Assembly (NCBI GenBank): GCA_945873015.1
Contig: CAMCBY010000222.1
Coordinates: forward strand, 1 to 6,970
Direction of reading: 5' to 3'
Length of the DNA: 6,970 bases
Source: Klebsiella pneumoniae
Lineage (GTDB): Bacteria; Pseudomonadota; Gammaproteobacteria; Ga0077536
Shown here: piece after piece, positions 1 through 6,512 of the stretch
Numbering within the stretch: the stretch's first letter is position 1
Layout: every line of letters begins with the position of its first letter
The notes under the pieces: generated by a model
The model's input: only the letters and a program-made list of their open reading frames with translations
Databases searched by the model: none
What the model was told of the DNA's origin: nothing
Position numbers and translations under genes: made by a program

Positions 1-388
1 CCCTGTGGTAACGCGCGACCTGATCGAACTGGTCGCCATGGATCAGAAGATAACGCCGACCATCGAGACTGTGATGGACGGCATTGCGTAGAACGCGAAT
101 ATGACCGAAAGACACACCGTCATACTCGCGCAGCGCTTCGTCATGATTGCCCGGCACCAGAACCACTCGCACTCCGTGTCGGGCCCGTTTCAACAGCTTC
201 TGCACCACGGTATTCTGCGCCGGCGACCAGTGAATGCCGCGCCCCATCACCCACAGGTCGACGATATCGCCGAGCAGATAGATGTAGTCAGACTCGTAGT
301 CGCGCAGAAACTCAAGCAGTCGTTCGGCCTGGCAATGGCGGGTGCCGAGATGCACATCGGACAGGAAGATGGCACGCACTCGGGTCAT
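1..388 (-). CDS. plcP: PlcP-like metallophosphoesterase (phospholipase C type), C-terminal part outside window
   Basis: The first 129 residues are present, and the frame is still open at the left edge. All the N-terminal calcineurin-type metal-binding motifs are visible: SDVHLG (residues 10-15), GDIVD (40-44), GNHDE (80-84) and HGD (117-119). The family is often auto-annotated as UDP-2,3-diacylglucosamine diphosphatase. However, the RHCQAE stretch at 17-22 and the gene's position directly after btaA and btaB fit PlcP, the phosphate-starvation enzyme that strips head groups from phosphatidylcholine and phosphatidylethanolamine and leaves diacylglycerol. That diacylglycerol is the substrate of BtaA upstream in the same operon. 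The ATG lies 9 nt after the btaB stop, and a GAGG overlapping that stop serves as ribosome-binding site. The metallophosphoesterase fold is certain. PlcP rather than LpxH is inferred from motif flavour and context. Confidence 0.85.
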   Translation of the reverse strand, partial: MTRVRAIFLSDVHLGTRHCQAERLLEFLRDYESDYIYLLGDIVDLWVMGRGIHWSPAQNTVVQKLLKRARHGVRVVLVPGNHDEALREYDGVSFGHIRVLRNAVHHSLDGRRYLLIHGDQFDQVARYHR

Positions 389-397
389 GGGCTGGCC

Positions 398-1114
398 TCA
401 CGGTCGGCGTCCGACGAATTGGAAATAGGGCACACGCAAGCCGGGCGTCCACGGCACCGCGGCCATGCCTTCGAGCAGATGCCGTTGTTCGAAACGCAGG
501 CGCAGCATGGTCAGGGTGTCGCTGCTGAGGCGCACGCCGTCGTGTTTGAACCACCACGGCCAGAAGTGGCGCGTCACGGCGCCATGCCGTACCAGTCCAG
601 CGCGCGGGTCACTTTCAGAAACATAGAAATCGACCACCCCTATCAGCCCGCCGGGTTTCAGCATCGCGTAGGCGCGCGACAATACCGCCTCCCAGGCCGG
701 CATCATCGACAAGGCGTAGGACAGCACAATGCGGTCGACACCATGCGCGACGTAGTGCGTCGCGTCGGCTTCGACCACTTCGCAATTGGGCCACCGTTGC
801 GCGCGGCGGCGCGCTTCACTGAGCAGCGAAGGACACAGGTCGACCAAGGTCAGGCGCGCAAGCGAGGGAATCATCGGCGCAAAGAATTCGGCATTGCGGC
901 CGGTGCCGGCACCGAGTTCCAGCACATGGTGACCGGCACGAATATCGAGCGCCGCCAGCAACTCCGGTCGCCCGCGCAGCAGGCGCTCGCGAAAACGGTC
1001 GTAGTAGGCCGCCTGGGGGGCGTAAAAGGCTTCGAGTCGCGCGGCATGGCTACCGCTCGCGCGGCTGCCACGGGCGAGATGCCACAAGGTGCGTAATTCG
1101 GCGCTGAGCGACAT
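398..1114 (-). CDS. btaB: BtaB-like SAM-dependent N-methyltransferase (DGTS synthesis)
   Basis: This is a class I SAM methyltransferase of 238 residues, close to the usual length of bacterial BtaB. The glycine-rich SAM loop VLELGAGTGRN is at residues 64-74, the acidic ribose-binding residue is D92 in LVDLCPS, EADAT with D117 follows, and LKPGG at 152-156 is the post-motif turn. In known systems BtaB methylates diacylglyceryl homoserine three times to give the betaine lipid DGTS at the inner membrane. The ATG at 1114 was chosen over in-frame codons further upstream because those lie inside btaA. The start follows the btaA stop by one base (TGAGATG), with a G-rich stretch upstream, so translation is probably coupled. 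The sequence alone shows a small-molecule methyltransferase. The BtaB name rests on adjacency to btaA and on the aromatic C-terminal region (WPWWF near 181-185). Confidence 0.87.
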   Translation of the reverse strand: MSLSAELRTLWHLARGSRASGSHAARLEAFYAPQAAYYDRFRERLLRGRPELLAALDIRAGHHVLELGAGTGRNAEFFAPMIPSLARLTLVDLCPSLLSEARRRAQRWPNCEVVEADATHYVAHGVDRIVLSYALSMMPAWEAVLSRAYAMLKPGGLIGVVDFYVSESDPRAGLVRHGAVTRHFWPWWFKHDGVRLSSDTLTMLRLRFEQRHLLEGMAAVPWTPGLRVPYFQFVGRRP

Positions 1115-1115
1115 C

Positions 1116-2312
1116 TCACACCCCCACATCGGCGATGTGAAAACCGGCGTAGGTATGCACGCGATCATGGCGCGACAACTCATCCGCCCACGCGTCATGG
1201 AAACGCAACAGCTCGCGCAGGCGTGGGCCACCGGGGCCGAGGCGCAGCTGGTCGAGATAACGCGGTCGCGCATGCGCGCTGCGCATGAGGATACGCGCAT
1301 CGGGGCTGGCGCTGGCGAGGATTGCCTGCCATTCCTCGACCAGCGCGGGGTAATCGTAGGAACTCATCCAATCCATGTGATCGAGCAGGACAAAACGCGA
1401 CACCGGTAACGGATGACCGCGCAGGAACTGCGTGACCGTGGTGGTGTGCGGCACGATGCAATCAACCAGACCCGCTTTGAGTGCGGCAAAGGACTCACTC
1501 TTCAGGTATTCCGGACAACACTCCGGCGCGTAGGCGCCACGCACGTACACCGTATAAAAATAGTTGTCGCGAAACGGCAGGTTGCGCGCCAGATATTCGA
1601 TAGATTCACGGATAAAACCCGCCACGCCGTGGCGGTGCTGGGCAATCACCTCGCGCCGTTGCGGATGCGGCACGCCCAACATCGACAGGGTGAGTTGGCG
1701 CGACAAGGCCCAGTTCATCCAGAACCCCCACATCAAGGGTGCCACCTGCCGCTCATAGACTTCACGCTGCTGGTCGAGCGAAGCGCTGTCGAACAGGCGC
1801 TCGATACAACGTCCGAGCTGCGGACGCAGACGCAGATAGGCTCGGAAGGCGCGCGCCACGATGCCCGACAGACCATGAAAATAGAAACCGCCGCTGCGCG
1901 CTGAGAACCAGCCGCCGCGCGCATCCCAGAAGCTCTGCGCGAAGGGTGACAAGTCCTTGCGCAGCACATCCTGATAGATCTCGTTAAATCGCGGGTGTAC
2001 GCCATGACCGAACAAGGCGAAAAAATCGCTGTGGTCAAGGCGTCGGATGCCGGCCAGTTTCAGTTCGAGCAGTGCGGTCTGGCGCGGATTGGCGTCGACT
2101 GCGTCGATGCGTCGTGGCCCGAGCAACGCGTAATCGAGCACATTGCAGCCTGCGCTCGTGATAACCAGCATGCGGTCCGACGGGCGTAACGCCAGTGCGC
2201 GACGGTCGACCGCCGGGTCTTCCCAGCAGGTGTTGTAGACCAGCGCCCGTGAATACACCGCATCGAAGATGGTCTGGTCGATACGATCTGACAGTGTGAG
2301 TTGCGCGCTCAG
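1116..2312 (-). CDS. btaA: BtaA, SAM:diacylglycerol 3-amino-3-carboxypropyl transferase (DUF3419)
   Basis: This protein transfers the 3-amino-3-carboxypropyl group of SAM to diacylglycerol, the committed step of betaine-lipid synthesis. It has 398 residues when counted from CTG at 2312. DUF3419 hallmarks are YNTCWEDP (residues 26-33), the SAM-binding ITSAGCNVLDY (51-61), DAVDANPRQ (70-78), LGVPHPQRREV (212-222), NYFYTVYVRGAY (250-261) and LLDHMDWM (309-316). There is no ATG near the expected N terminus. A perfect GGGAGG ends 5 nt before a CTG, and family homology begins just after it, so CTG is my preferred start. The alternatives are GTG at 2345, with no ribosome-binding site, and TTG at 2450, which would add 46 low-complexity Arg/His/Cys-rich residues. 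It is first in the btaA-btaB-plcP operon and diverges from the aminotransferase gene. Confidence 0.92.
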   Translation of the reverse strand: MSAQLTLSDRIDQTIFDAVYSRALVYNTCWEDPAVDRRALALRPSDRMLVITSAGCNVLDYALLGPRRIDAVDANPRQTALLELKLAGIRRLDHSDFFALFGHGVHPRFNEIYQDVLRKDLSPFAQSFWDARGGWFSARSGGFYFHGLSGIVARAFRAYLRLRPQLGRCIERLFDSASLDQQREVYERQVAPLMWGFWMNWALSRQLTLSMLGVPHPQRREVIAQHRHGVAGFIRESIEYLARNLPFRDNYFYTVYVRGAYAPECCPEYLKSESFAALKAGLVDCIVPHTTTVTQFLRGHPLPVSRFVLLDHMDWMSSYDYPALVEEWQAILASASPDARILMRSAHARPRYLDQLRLGPGGPRLRELLRFHDAWADELSRHDRVHTYAGFHIADVGV

Positions 2313-2317
2313 AGCGG

Positions 2318-2323
2318 CCTCCC
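2318..2323 (-). promoter_or_regulatory. Ribosome-binding site of btaA preceding a CTG start
   Basis: GGGAGG on the minus strand lies 5 nt upstream of CTG (2312-2310). It is the only strong Shine-Dalgarno match in front of btaA and decides the start, since no ATG, GTG or TTG follows it at a usable distance. Confidence 0.6.
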
Positions 2324-2358
2324 GTCGATGTCGTGCCGGCGGCACGTTCGCAGCGCAA

Positions 2359-2364
2359 CTTATG
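2359..2364 (-). promoter_or_regulatory. Candidate -10 element of the btaA promoter
   Basis: CATAAG on the minus strand matches TATAAT at 4 of 6 positions. It lies 8 nt after the last Pho-type repeat, close to the spacing expected when PhoB sites replace the -35 element. Transcription would then begin near 2352, leaving a leader of about 40 nt before the CTG start and making the GTG at 2345 an unlikely start. This is inferred from spacing only. Confidence 0.35.
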
Positions 2365-2372
2365 GGGGCGTG

Positions 2373-2412
2373 ATGACAGCGCCGTGATGAAAGCGCGACA
2401 GCCCGGTGACAT
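2373..2412 (-). promoter_or_regulatory. Candidate tandem Pho box (PhoB site) upstream of btaA
   Basis: Four 7-mers on the minus strand start exactly 11 nt apart: ATGTCAC (2412-2406), CTGTCGC (2401-2395), TCATCAC (2390-2384) and CTGTCAT (2379-2373). Against the PhoB half-site CTGTCAT they match 5, 5, 3 and 7 of 7 bases. Direct repeats at 11-bp steps are how PhoB dimers bind. The site faces btaA, whose operon (with plcP) is controlled by PhoB in rhizobia. The third unit is poor, and I tested this by eye only. Confidence 0.5.
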
Positions 2413-2462
2413 CGCACGGCGCGCGGGCGCAGCGGCGCCGACGTCACCAAACCGCTGCACAG

Positions 2463-2480
2463 TTGTCATCGCGCGTTCAC
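2463..2480 (+). promoter_or_regulatory. Weak Pho-box-like sequence before the aminotransferase operon
   Basis: TTGTCAT (2463-2469) and CGTTCAC (2474-2480) are 11 nt apart and match CTGTCAT at 6 and 4 of 7 bases, facing the plus-strand operon. No good -10 element follows at the expected distance. It could let one regulator drive both divergent operons, but chance similarity is possible. Confidence 0.22.
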
Positions 2481-2543
2481 ACCGTGAGCGGACAGTGCGC
2501 GCATCGCATGCATCGCCACCCTTTTAATGGAGTTGTCATTACC

Positions 2544-4772
2544 ATGCCCGAGCAAGTGTTCGACATCCTGCCCCACAGTGGATTGGTGGCCTTCGGCATT
2601 GCGCTCGGTGCGCTGTTGCTGGTGCTGGTTCTCCATCACGCGCGCCGCCTTTGGGTGACACTGGCGGCACGCGCCTGGACGCCGGGCGTGGCACGTGTGT
2701 TGGCTCACCTGGTGCGCTCCCGTGATAGCGACGAGGGCCGTTTGCTGGCGGCCGATGGTGCACCGACACGTTTTATCGAAGCGCGGCGCCGTGGTCTGCA
2801 TCACTTGCGTTACCAGCTTGCCGAGCGTGCGCCGAAGTCGCACGCCTGGGCCGCGAGCGTGCGCGGCAGTCTGTCGGACCTGCGCTTCAGCGACGCCAGT
2901 CGGGTGCCCTTCCCGTTCGCGCGGGTCATGCGCGACGGCTTTAATCTCGCCGCGGTTGCGACCGCCAGTCAGGGCAGCCGTTTGTGCGACCTCGACGATA
3001 ACTGGTCACTGGATGTGAGCGGTTCCTATGGGGTGAATCTGGCCGGCTACGACCGCTACAAAGAATGGCTGGACAACGGCTGGGAGCGGGTGCGCGATCT
3101 GGGACCGGTGCTTGGCCCCCTGCATCCGCTGGTGGCGGACAATGTCGCCGCGCTAAAGCGCATCTCGGGGCTCGACGAGGTCTCCTTCCATGCCAGCGGC
3201 ACGGAGGCCGTGATGGCGGCCGTGCGCCTCGCGCGTTTCAACACCCGGCGCAAACTGGTGCTGTGTTTCTCCGGCGCGTACCACGGCTGGTGGGACGGCG
3301 TGCAGCCCGGCCTCGGCAGCGAACGCAGCATCGAGGACTGTCTGACCGTCAAAGACATGAGCCCGGCGGTACTGAAACTGATTGCCGTGCGCGGGGCTGA
3401 GATTGCTGCCGTGCTGGTCAACCCGGTGCAGGCGTTCCACCCGAATTCACCGCCTCCCAACGACGCCATTCTGCTCAACAGCGAAGTGCGCCGCACCGAG
3501 CAGGGCACCTCTCCCTACGGCCGCTGGTTGCGCGAATTGCGCGCGGTCTGCACTGCGGCCGGCGTGCCGCTGATCTTTGATGAAGTGTTCAGCGGCTTTC
3601 GCCTCGCTGCGGGCGGCGCGCAGGCCGCATTCGAAGTGCAGGCCGACATGGTGTGTTACGGCAAGACCGTCGCCGGTGGCATGCCGATAGGTGTGGTGTG
3701 CGGTCGTCATGAGCTCATGCGCCGTTACGACCCCGAGCATCCGATGCGCATGGCCTATGTGGTCGGCACCTTTGCCGCCCATCCGTTGACCATGGGCGCA
3801 ATGGCGGAATTCCTGAAGTGGATAAGCACACCTGCCGCGGTCGCCGAGTTGCAGACTTTGAACGTGCGCACTGCGCGCTGGGCCAGCGAGACCAGTCGTG
3901 CGCTGCAGTTGGCGGGCCTGCCGGTCACGGTGACCAGCCTCGGCAGCATCTGGACGCTGCAGTTCACCGCACCGAGCCGCTACAACTGGCTGTTGCAGTA
4001 TTACCTGCGCGCCGAGGGCGTGAATCTGAGCTGGGTCGGCACCGGCCGCTGCATGTTCAATCTGGACTTTAACGATTTTGATCTGCGCGACTTGCGCACC
4101 GCCATCATCACTGCCGCCACACGCATGCGCGCCGACAAATGGTGGCTGGAGGCGAGTGAACATCCTGATCGGGAAAAGGACATCAAGAGCGAGCTCACGC
4201 GCGACATGGTCGCCGCCATCATCCAACCGCCGCGCGCGCTGCAAAGTTTCTATCGCGAAGTCATGCGCCGCAAACATGACGACCATGTCGCGTCCCACAG
4301 TGACCATATCAATCAGCTCCTGCATCTGCTGAGTTCGGCCACTTTCATCTTCTGTTACTGGCTGGTGTTTTCCGATCTGGTCACTGCCATGTGGCTGGGT
4401 CTCGCCGCCTTGTTCGTGCGTCAGATTGGTCATGCGCTCATCGAGCCACCCTGTCACGACAAGGAACAGTTGCTGCTCGGCTTCGACACCCGCTCCAAGA
4501 CTCGCGTGGTGGGCATTTATCTGCTCATTCCGCTGGTCAATGTCGTGCACTCCGGACAGCTCGAACTCGCCACTCTGCCAGCGCTGGCCACTGCGGTCGC
4601 GCAACAGTGGTTTGCCTTCACGGCCGTGGTCGTATTTGGCCACGTTGCCCGTCTTACGCCGAAACATGGGCTGCGCAATGCGCTCATCTGGCTGGTCAAG
4701 CTGGTGACCGATCCTATAACTGACATTTTTGCCTACTACCCTACCCTCGTGCGTATTGCACGACGTGTCTAA
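2544..4772 (+). CDS. Membrane-anchored class-III PLP aminotransferase/aminomutase fused to a DUF962/Mpo1-like membrane domain
   Basis: The protein has 742 residues in three parts. Residues 13-30 form a transmembrane helix followed by basic residues (HHARR). Residues about 110-530 are a class-III PLP fold like glutamate-1-semialdehyde aminomutase: SGTEAVMAAVRLAR (218-231, cofactor phosphate), AYHGWWDG (245-252), LIFDEVFSGFR (343-353, D346 for the pyridine nitrogen) and YGKTVAGGMPIG (372-383, K374 as the Schiff-base lysine). All catalytic residues are present. Residues about 577-742 are hydrophobic with several membrane segments. They show H585, N590 and H594, then IGHALIE (H630, E634), a pattern resembling DUF962/Mpo1 dioxygenase-like proteins. 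Plain aminomutases have about 430 residues and no membrane parts. ATG 2544 is preferred because the membrane helix follows it and GGAG lies 11 nt upstream. The substrate is unknown. Membrane topology and neighbours suggest a lipid or lipid head group. The aminotransferase domain is sure, the DUF962 assignment moderate. Confidence 0.85.
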   Translation: MPEQVFDILPHSGLVAFGIALGALLLVLVLHHARRLWVTLAARAWTPGVARVLAHLVRSRDSDEGRLLAADGAPTRFIEARRRGLHHLRYQLAERAPKSHAWAASVRGSLSDLRFSDASRVPFPFARVMRDGFNLAAVATASQGSRLCDLDDNWSLDVSGSYGVNLAGYDRYKEWLDNGWERVRDLGPVLGPLHPLVADNVAALKRISGLDEVSFHASGTEAVMAAVRLARFNTRRKLVLCFSGAYHGWWDGVQPGLGSERSIEDCLTVKDMSPAVLKLIAVRGAEIAAVLVNPVQAFHPNSPPPNDAILLNSEVRRTEQGTSPYGRWLRELRAVCTAAGVPLIFDEVFSGFRLAAGGAQAAFEVQADMVCYGKTVAGGMPIGVVCGRHELMRRYDPEHPMRMAYVVGTFAAHPLTMGAMAEFLKWISTPAAVAELQTLNVRTARWASETSRALQLAGLPVTVTSLGSIWTLQFTAPSRYNWLLQYYLRAEGVNLSWVGTGRCMFNLDFNDFDLRDLRTAIITAATRMRADKWWLEASEHPDREKDIKSELTRDMVAAIIQPPRALQSFYREVMRRKHDDHVASHSDHINQLLHLLSSATFIFCYWLVFSDLVTAMWLGLAALFVRQIGHALIEPPCHDKEQLLLGFDTRSKTRVVGIYLLIPLVNVVHSGQLELATLPALATAVAQQWFAFTAVVVFGHVARLTPKHGLRNALIWLVKLVTDPITDIFAYYPTLVRIARRV

Positions 4773-4777
4773 GGAGG
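4771..4777 (+). promoter_or_regulatory. Strong ribosome-binding site overlapping the aminotransferase stop codon
   Basis: AAGGAGG is a full Shine-Dalgarno match 5 nt before ATG 4783, and it shares two bases with the TAA at 4770-4772. It fixes the start of the HAD gene over the in-frame ATG at 4729 inside the previous gene, and it indicates translational coupling. Confidence 0.85.
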
Positions 4778-4782
4778 CGTTT

Positions 4783-5535
4783 ATGCCGACCAAACGTTTG
4801 TTGGTGGTGCTCGACTTCGATGGCTTGCTGATCAATTCCTATGCGCTGCTGCGCGATACGATGGCGAGCTTTGGTCTCGATGTCGGTGACGAAGAGCGTT
4901 TTCGCAATCGTCGCAAGTTTCTCAAATATCTCGGTGGCGGCAAGGAGTTGCTCAACAACCTGGTCGGCATGAGTCTGCCCAAGACCCGCAAGCTGCGTGC
5001 GCGGCTGACCGAGAGTTATCGCGAATGCGGTTATATCTATCCGGAGTTCATCGACGTGGTGAACCACATGATTGCCGAGCCCGGCATTCACTGTGGCATC
5101 GTCAGTCGTAACTTCACACTGCGTCCGGGCGCAACCATCCGCCATGTGCTGGCGCGCAGCGGCGTGTACGAGGCGGGTCTGGACTTCGTGGTGCCGGTGC
5201 CGGCAGGTGCGAACAAACTGGATGTGCTGGAGGGCATGGCCTCGCGTCGTTATCGCGAATCTTTGCTGTGTGCCGATGAAATTGGCGATTACCGCGCTGC
5301 CTGCGCAGCGGGTTATAGCAGTCTCATGGCGAGCTATGGTTTTGACGCCGATGCGCGCCTGCGCGAGCGCGGCGAGGTGCCAGCCGAATGTCTGTTCGAC
5401 ACTCCGGACGCGCTGGCGGCGGCGCTGCGTGCGCGTTTTCAGCCCTATCGCGTGCGTCGTGAAATCGACTATGCCGCGCCGGCATCCCTGACCTCGCTGC
5501 GCCTGCCATTGACGGCGGAAATCGGCGCGAGGTAA
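4783..5535 (+). CDS. HAD-superfamily hydrolase, probable phosphatase
   Basis: This is a 250-residue protein with all four HAD motifs. Motif I is DFDGL (residues 11-15, nucleophile D11 and acid/base D13), motif II is IVSRNF (106-111, S108), motif III is NKLDVL with K145, and motif IV is DEIGD (165-169). Residues about 20-85 form a helical C1-type cap. The protein is probably cytoplasmic, with no signal peptide or membrane helix. It begins 10 nt after the aminotransferase stop, so the two belong to one operon and probably one pathway. The substrate cannot be read from sequence. A phosphorylated head group or lipid intermediate is an inference from context. DxDGL with motif IV is typical of phosphatases and phosphonatases, but the lysine that PhnX-type phosphonatases carry in the cap was not identified. 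The last 67 bp overlap the converging glycosyltransferase gene. Confidence 0.82.
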   Translation: MPTKRLLVVLDFDGLLINSYALLRDTMASFGLDVGDEERFRNRRKFLKYLGGGKELLNNLVGMSLPKTRKLRARLTESYRECGYIYPEFIDVVNHMIAEPGIHCGIVSRNFTLRPGATIRHVLARSGVYEAGLDFVVPVPAGANKLDVLEGMASRRYRESLLCADEIGDYRAACAAGYSSLMASYGFDADARLRERGEVPAECLFDTPDALAAALRARFQPYRVRREIDYAAPASLTSLRLPLTAEIGAR

Positions 5536-6512
5536 CTCAGAAAGTCAGCGCTGCAGGCGTCCCAGGAATAGCGTCGCGCTTCGGCCACGCACGGCGCGCG
5601 CGCCAAGGTCAGCGCGCCGCGCACGGCGCGGCCGAGATCCTCATCCAGCACCCCTGATACGCCGGGCACGATGATGTCGAGCGGTCCCTGCACCGGATAG
5701 GCCGCGACCGGCAAGCCGCAGGCCATCGCTTCCAGCAAGACCAGACCGAAAGTATCGGTGCGACTCGGAAACACGAATACGTCCCCCGCCGCCAGGTGCC
5801 GCGCCAGATCACGCCCGTAACGCGGCCCGAGAAAATGACTGTCGCGATAACGCGCCGCCAGCCGTTCACGATCGGGGCCATCGCCTATCACTATCTTGCT
5901 GCCTAAGCCGGGCAGGTCAAGAAACGCCTCGATGTTCTTCTCGACCGCCACGCGCCCCATGTAGATCGCAATTGGGCGTGGGAAATCCCAGTGCACCGGT
6001 TCCGCGGGATGGAACACTGCGGTATCGACGCCACGCGCCCACAGGCGCAGATTGGCAAAACCCCGCGCGCTCAGTTTGTCGCGCTGGGTGGCGGTCGGCA
6101 CCATGGTGCAGGCCGCCGCCGCATGAAAGTGCCGCAGATAGGCATAACTCCACGCCACCGGCAACGGCGCACGTAGACGAATGTATTCGGGGAACTGGGT
6201 ATGAAAGGCGGTCGTGAATGGCAAACCATGGCGTACACAATAGCGTCGCGCCGCGTGCCCTAGCGGTCCCTCGGTAGCGATGTGGATGGCGTCCGGGGCG
6301 AACGCTGCAAGCAGTTTTGCTACCCGTCGGCCGGGCAGCACCGCAAGACGAATGCTCGGGTAACTCGGGCACGGCACGGTACTGAAGTCGAGCGGCGTGA
6401 CCGTCAGCACCTCGTGCCCGGCGCGCCGCAGACAATCGACAGTCATGCCCAAAGTCCGCACGACCCCGTTAACCTGTGGCTGCCAGGCGTCCGTGACAAG
6501 GGCGATACGCAT
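5469..6512 (-). CDS. GT4-family glycosyltransferase, Agt-like (probable diacylglycerol glycosyltransferase)
   Basis: This GT-B enzyme of 347 residues begins MRIALVTDAW, with PQVNGVVRTL at residues 12-21 forming the acceptor-side loop. TPLDFSTVPCPSYP (39-52), FHTQFPEY (103-110), GRVAVEKN (186-193) and DTFGLVLLEAMACG (253-266) follow. The last carries the retaining-enzyme D/E-x7-E signature (D253, E261) that grips the nucleotide sugar. These features fit the subfamily holding the plant SQD2 and bacterial Agt enzymes that put glucose or glucuronate on diacylglycerol during phosphate starvation. A mannosyltransferase such as PimB-type cannot be excluded. The protein would be peripheral to the inner membrane. 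The ATG at 6512 sits exactly at the first beta strand but has no clear Shine-Dalgarno sequence. The lipid-renovation neighbours support the diacylglycerol assignment. The final 22 codons overlap the HAD gene on the other strand. Confidence 0.82.
   Translation of the reverse strand: MRIALVTDAWQPQVNGVVRTLGMTVDCLRRAGHEVLTVTPLDFSTVPCPSYPSIRLAVLPGRRVAKLLAAFAPDAIHIATEGPLGHAARRYCVRHGLPFTTAFHTQFPEYIRLRAPLPVAWSYAYLRHFHAAAACTMVPTATQRDKLSARGFANLRLWARGVDTAVFHPAEPVHWDFPRPIAIYMGRVAVEKNIEAFLDLPGLGSKIVIGDGPDRERLAARYRDSHFLGPRYGRDLARHLAAGDVFVFPSRTDTFGLVLLEAMACGLPVAAYPVQGPLDIIVPGVSGVLDEDLGRAVRGALTLARAPCVAEARRYSWDACSADFLSYLAPISAVNGRRSEVRDAGAA

Noticed and set aside
1..388. LpxH (UDP-2,3-diacylglucosamine hydrolase of lipid A synthesis)
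   Set aside because: The motifs are shared by the superfamily, but the operon with btaA/btaB and the RHCQAE stretch fit PlcP better. Only the missing C-terminal half or a phylogeny would settle it.
101..1096. Open frame of 331 codons on the plus strand opposite plcP and btaB
   Set aside because: The product has no motif and is His/Arg/Gln-rich. The minus strand carries full metallophosphoesterase and methyltransferase motifs in the same place.
2406..2543. 46-codon upstream extension of the aminotransferase
   Set aside because: The extension is Arg/His/Gln-rich, has no ribosome-binding site and would run through the divergent promoter. The membrane helix follows naturally from ATG 2544.
3447..4835. 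Open frame of 462 codons on the minus strand opposite the aminotransferase gene
   Set aside because: It mirrors a conserved enzyme whose PLP motifs are intact. The product is His/Gln/Arg-rich without recognisable domains, as expected of an antisense shadow in GC-rich DNA.
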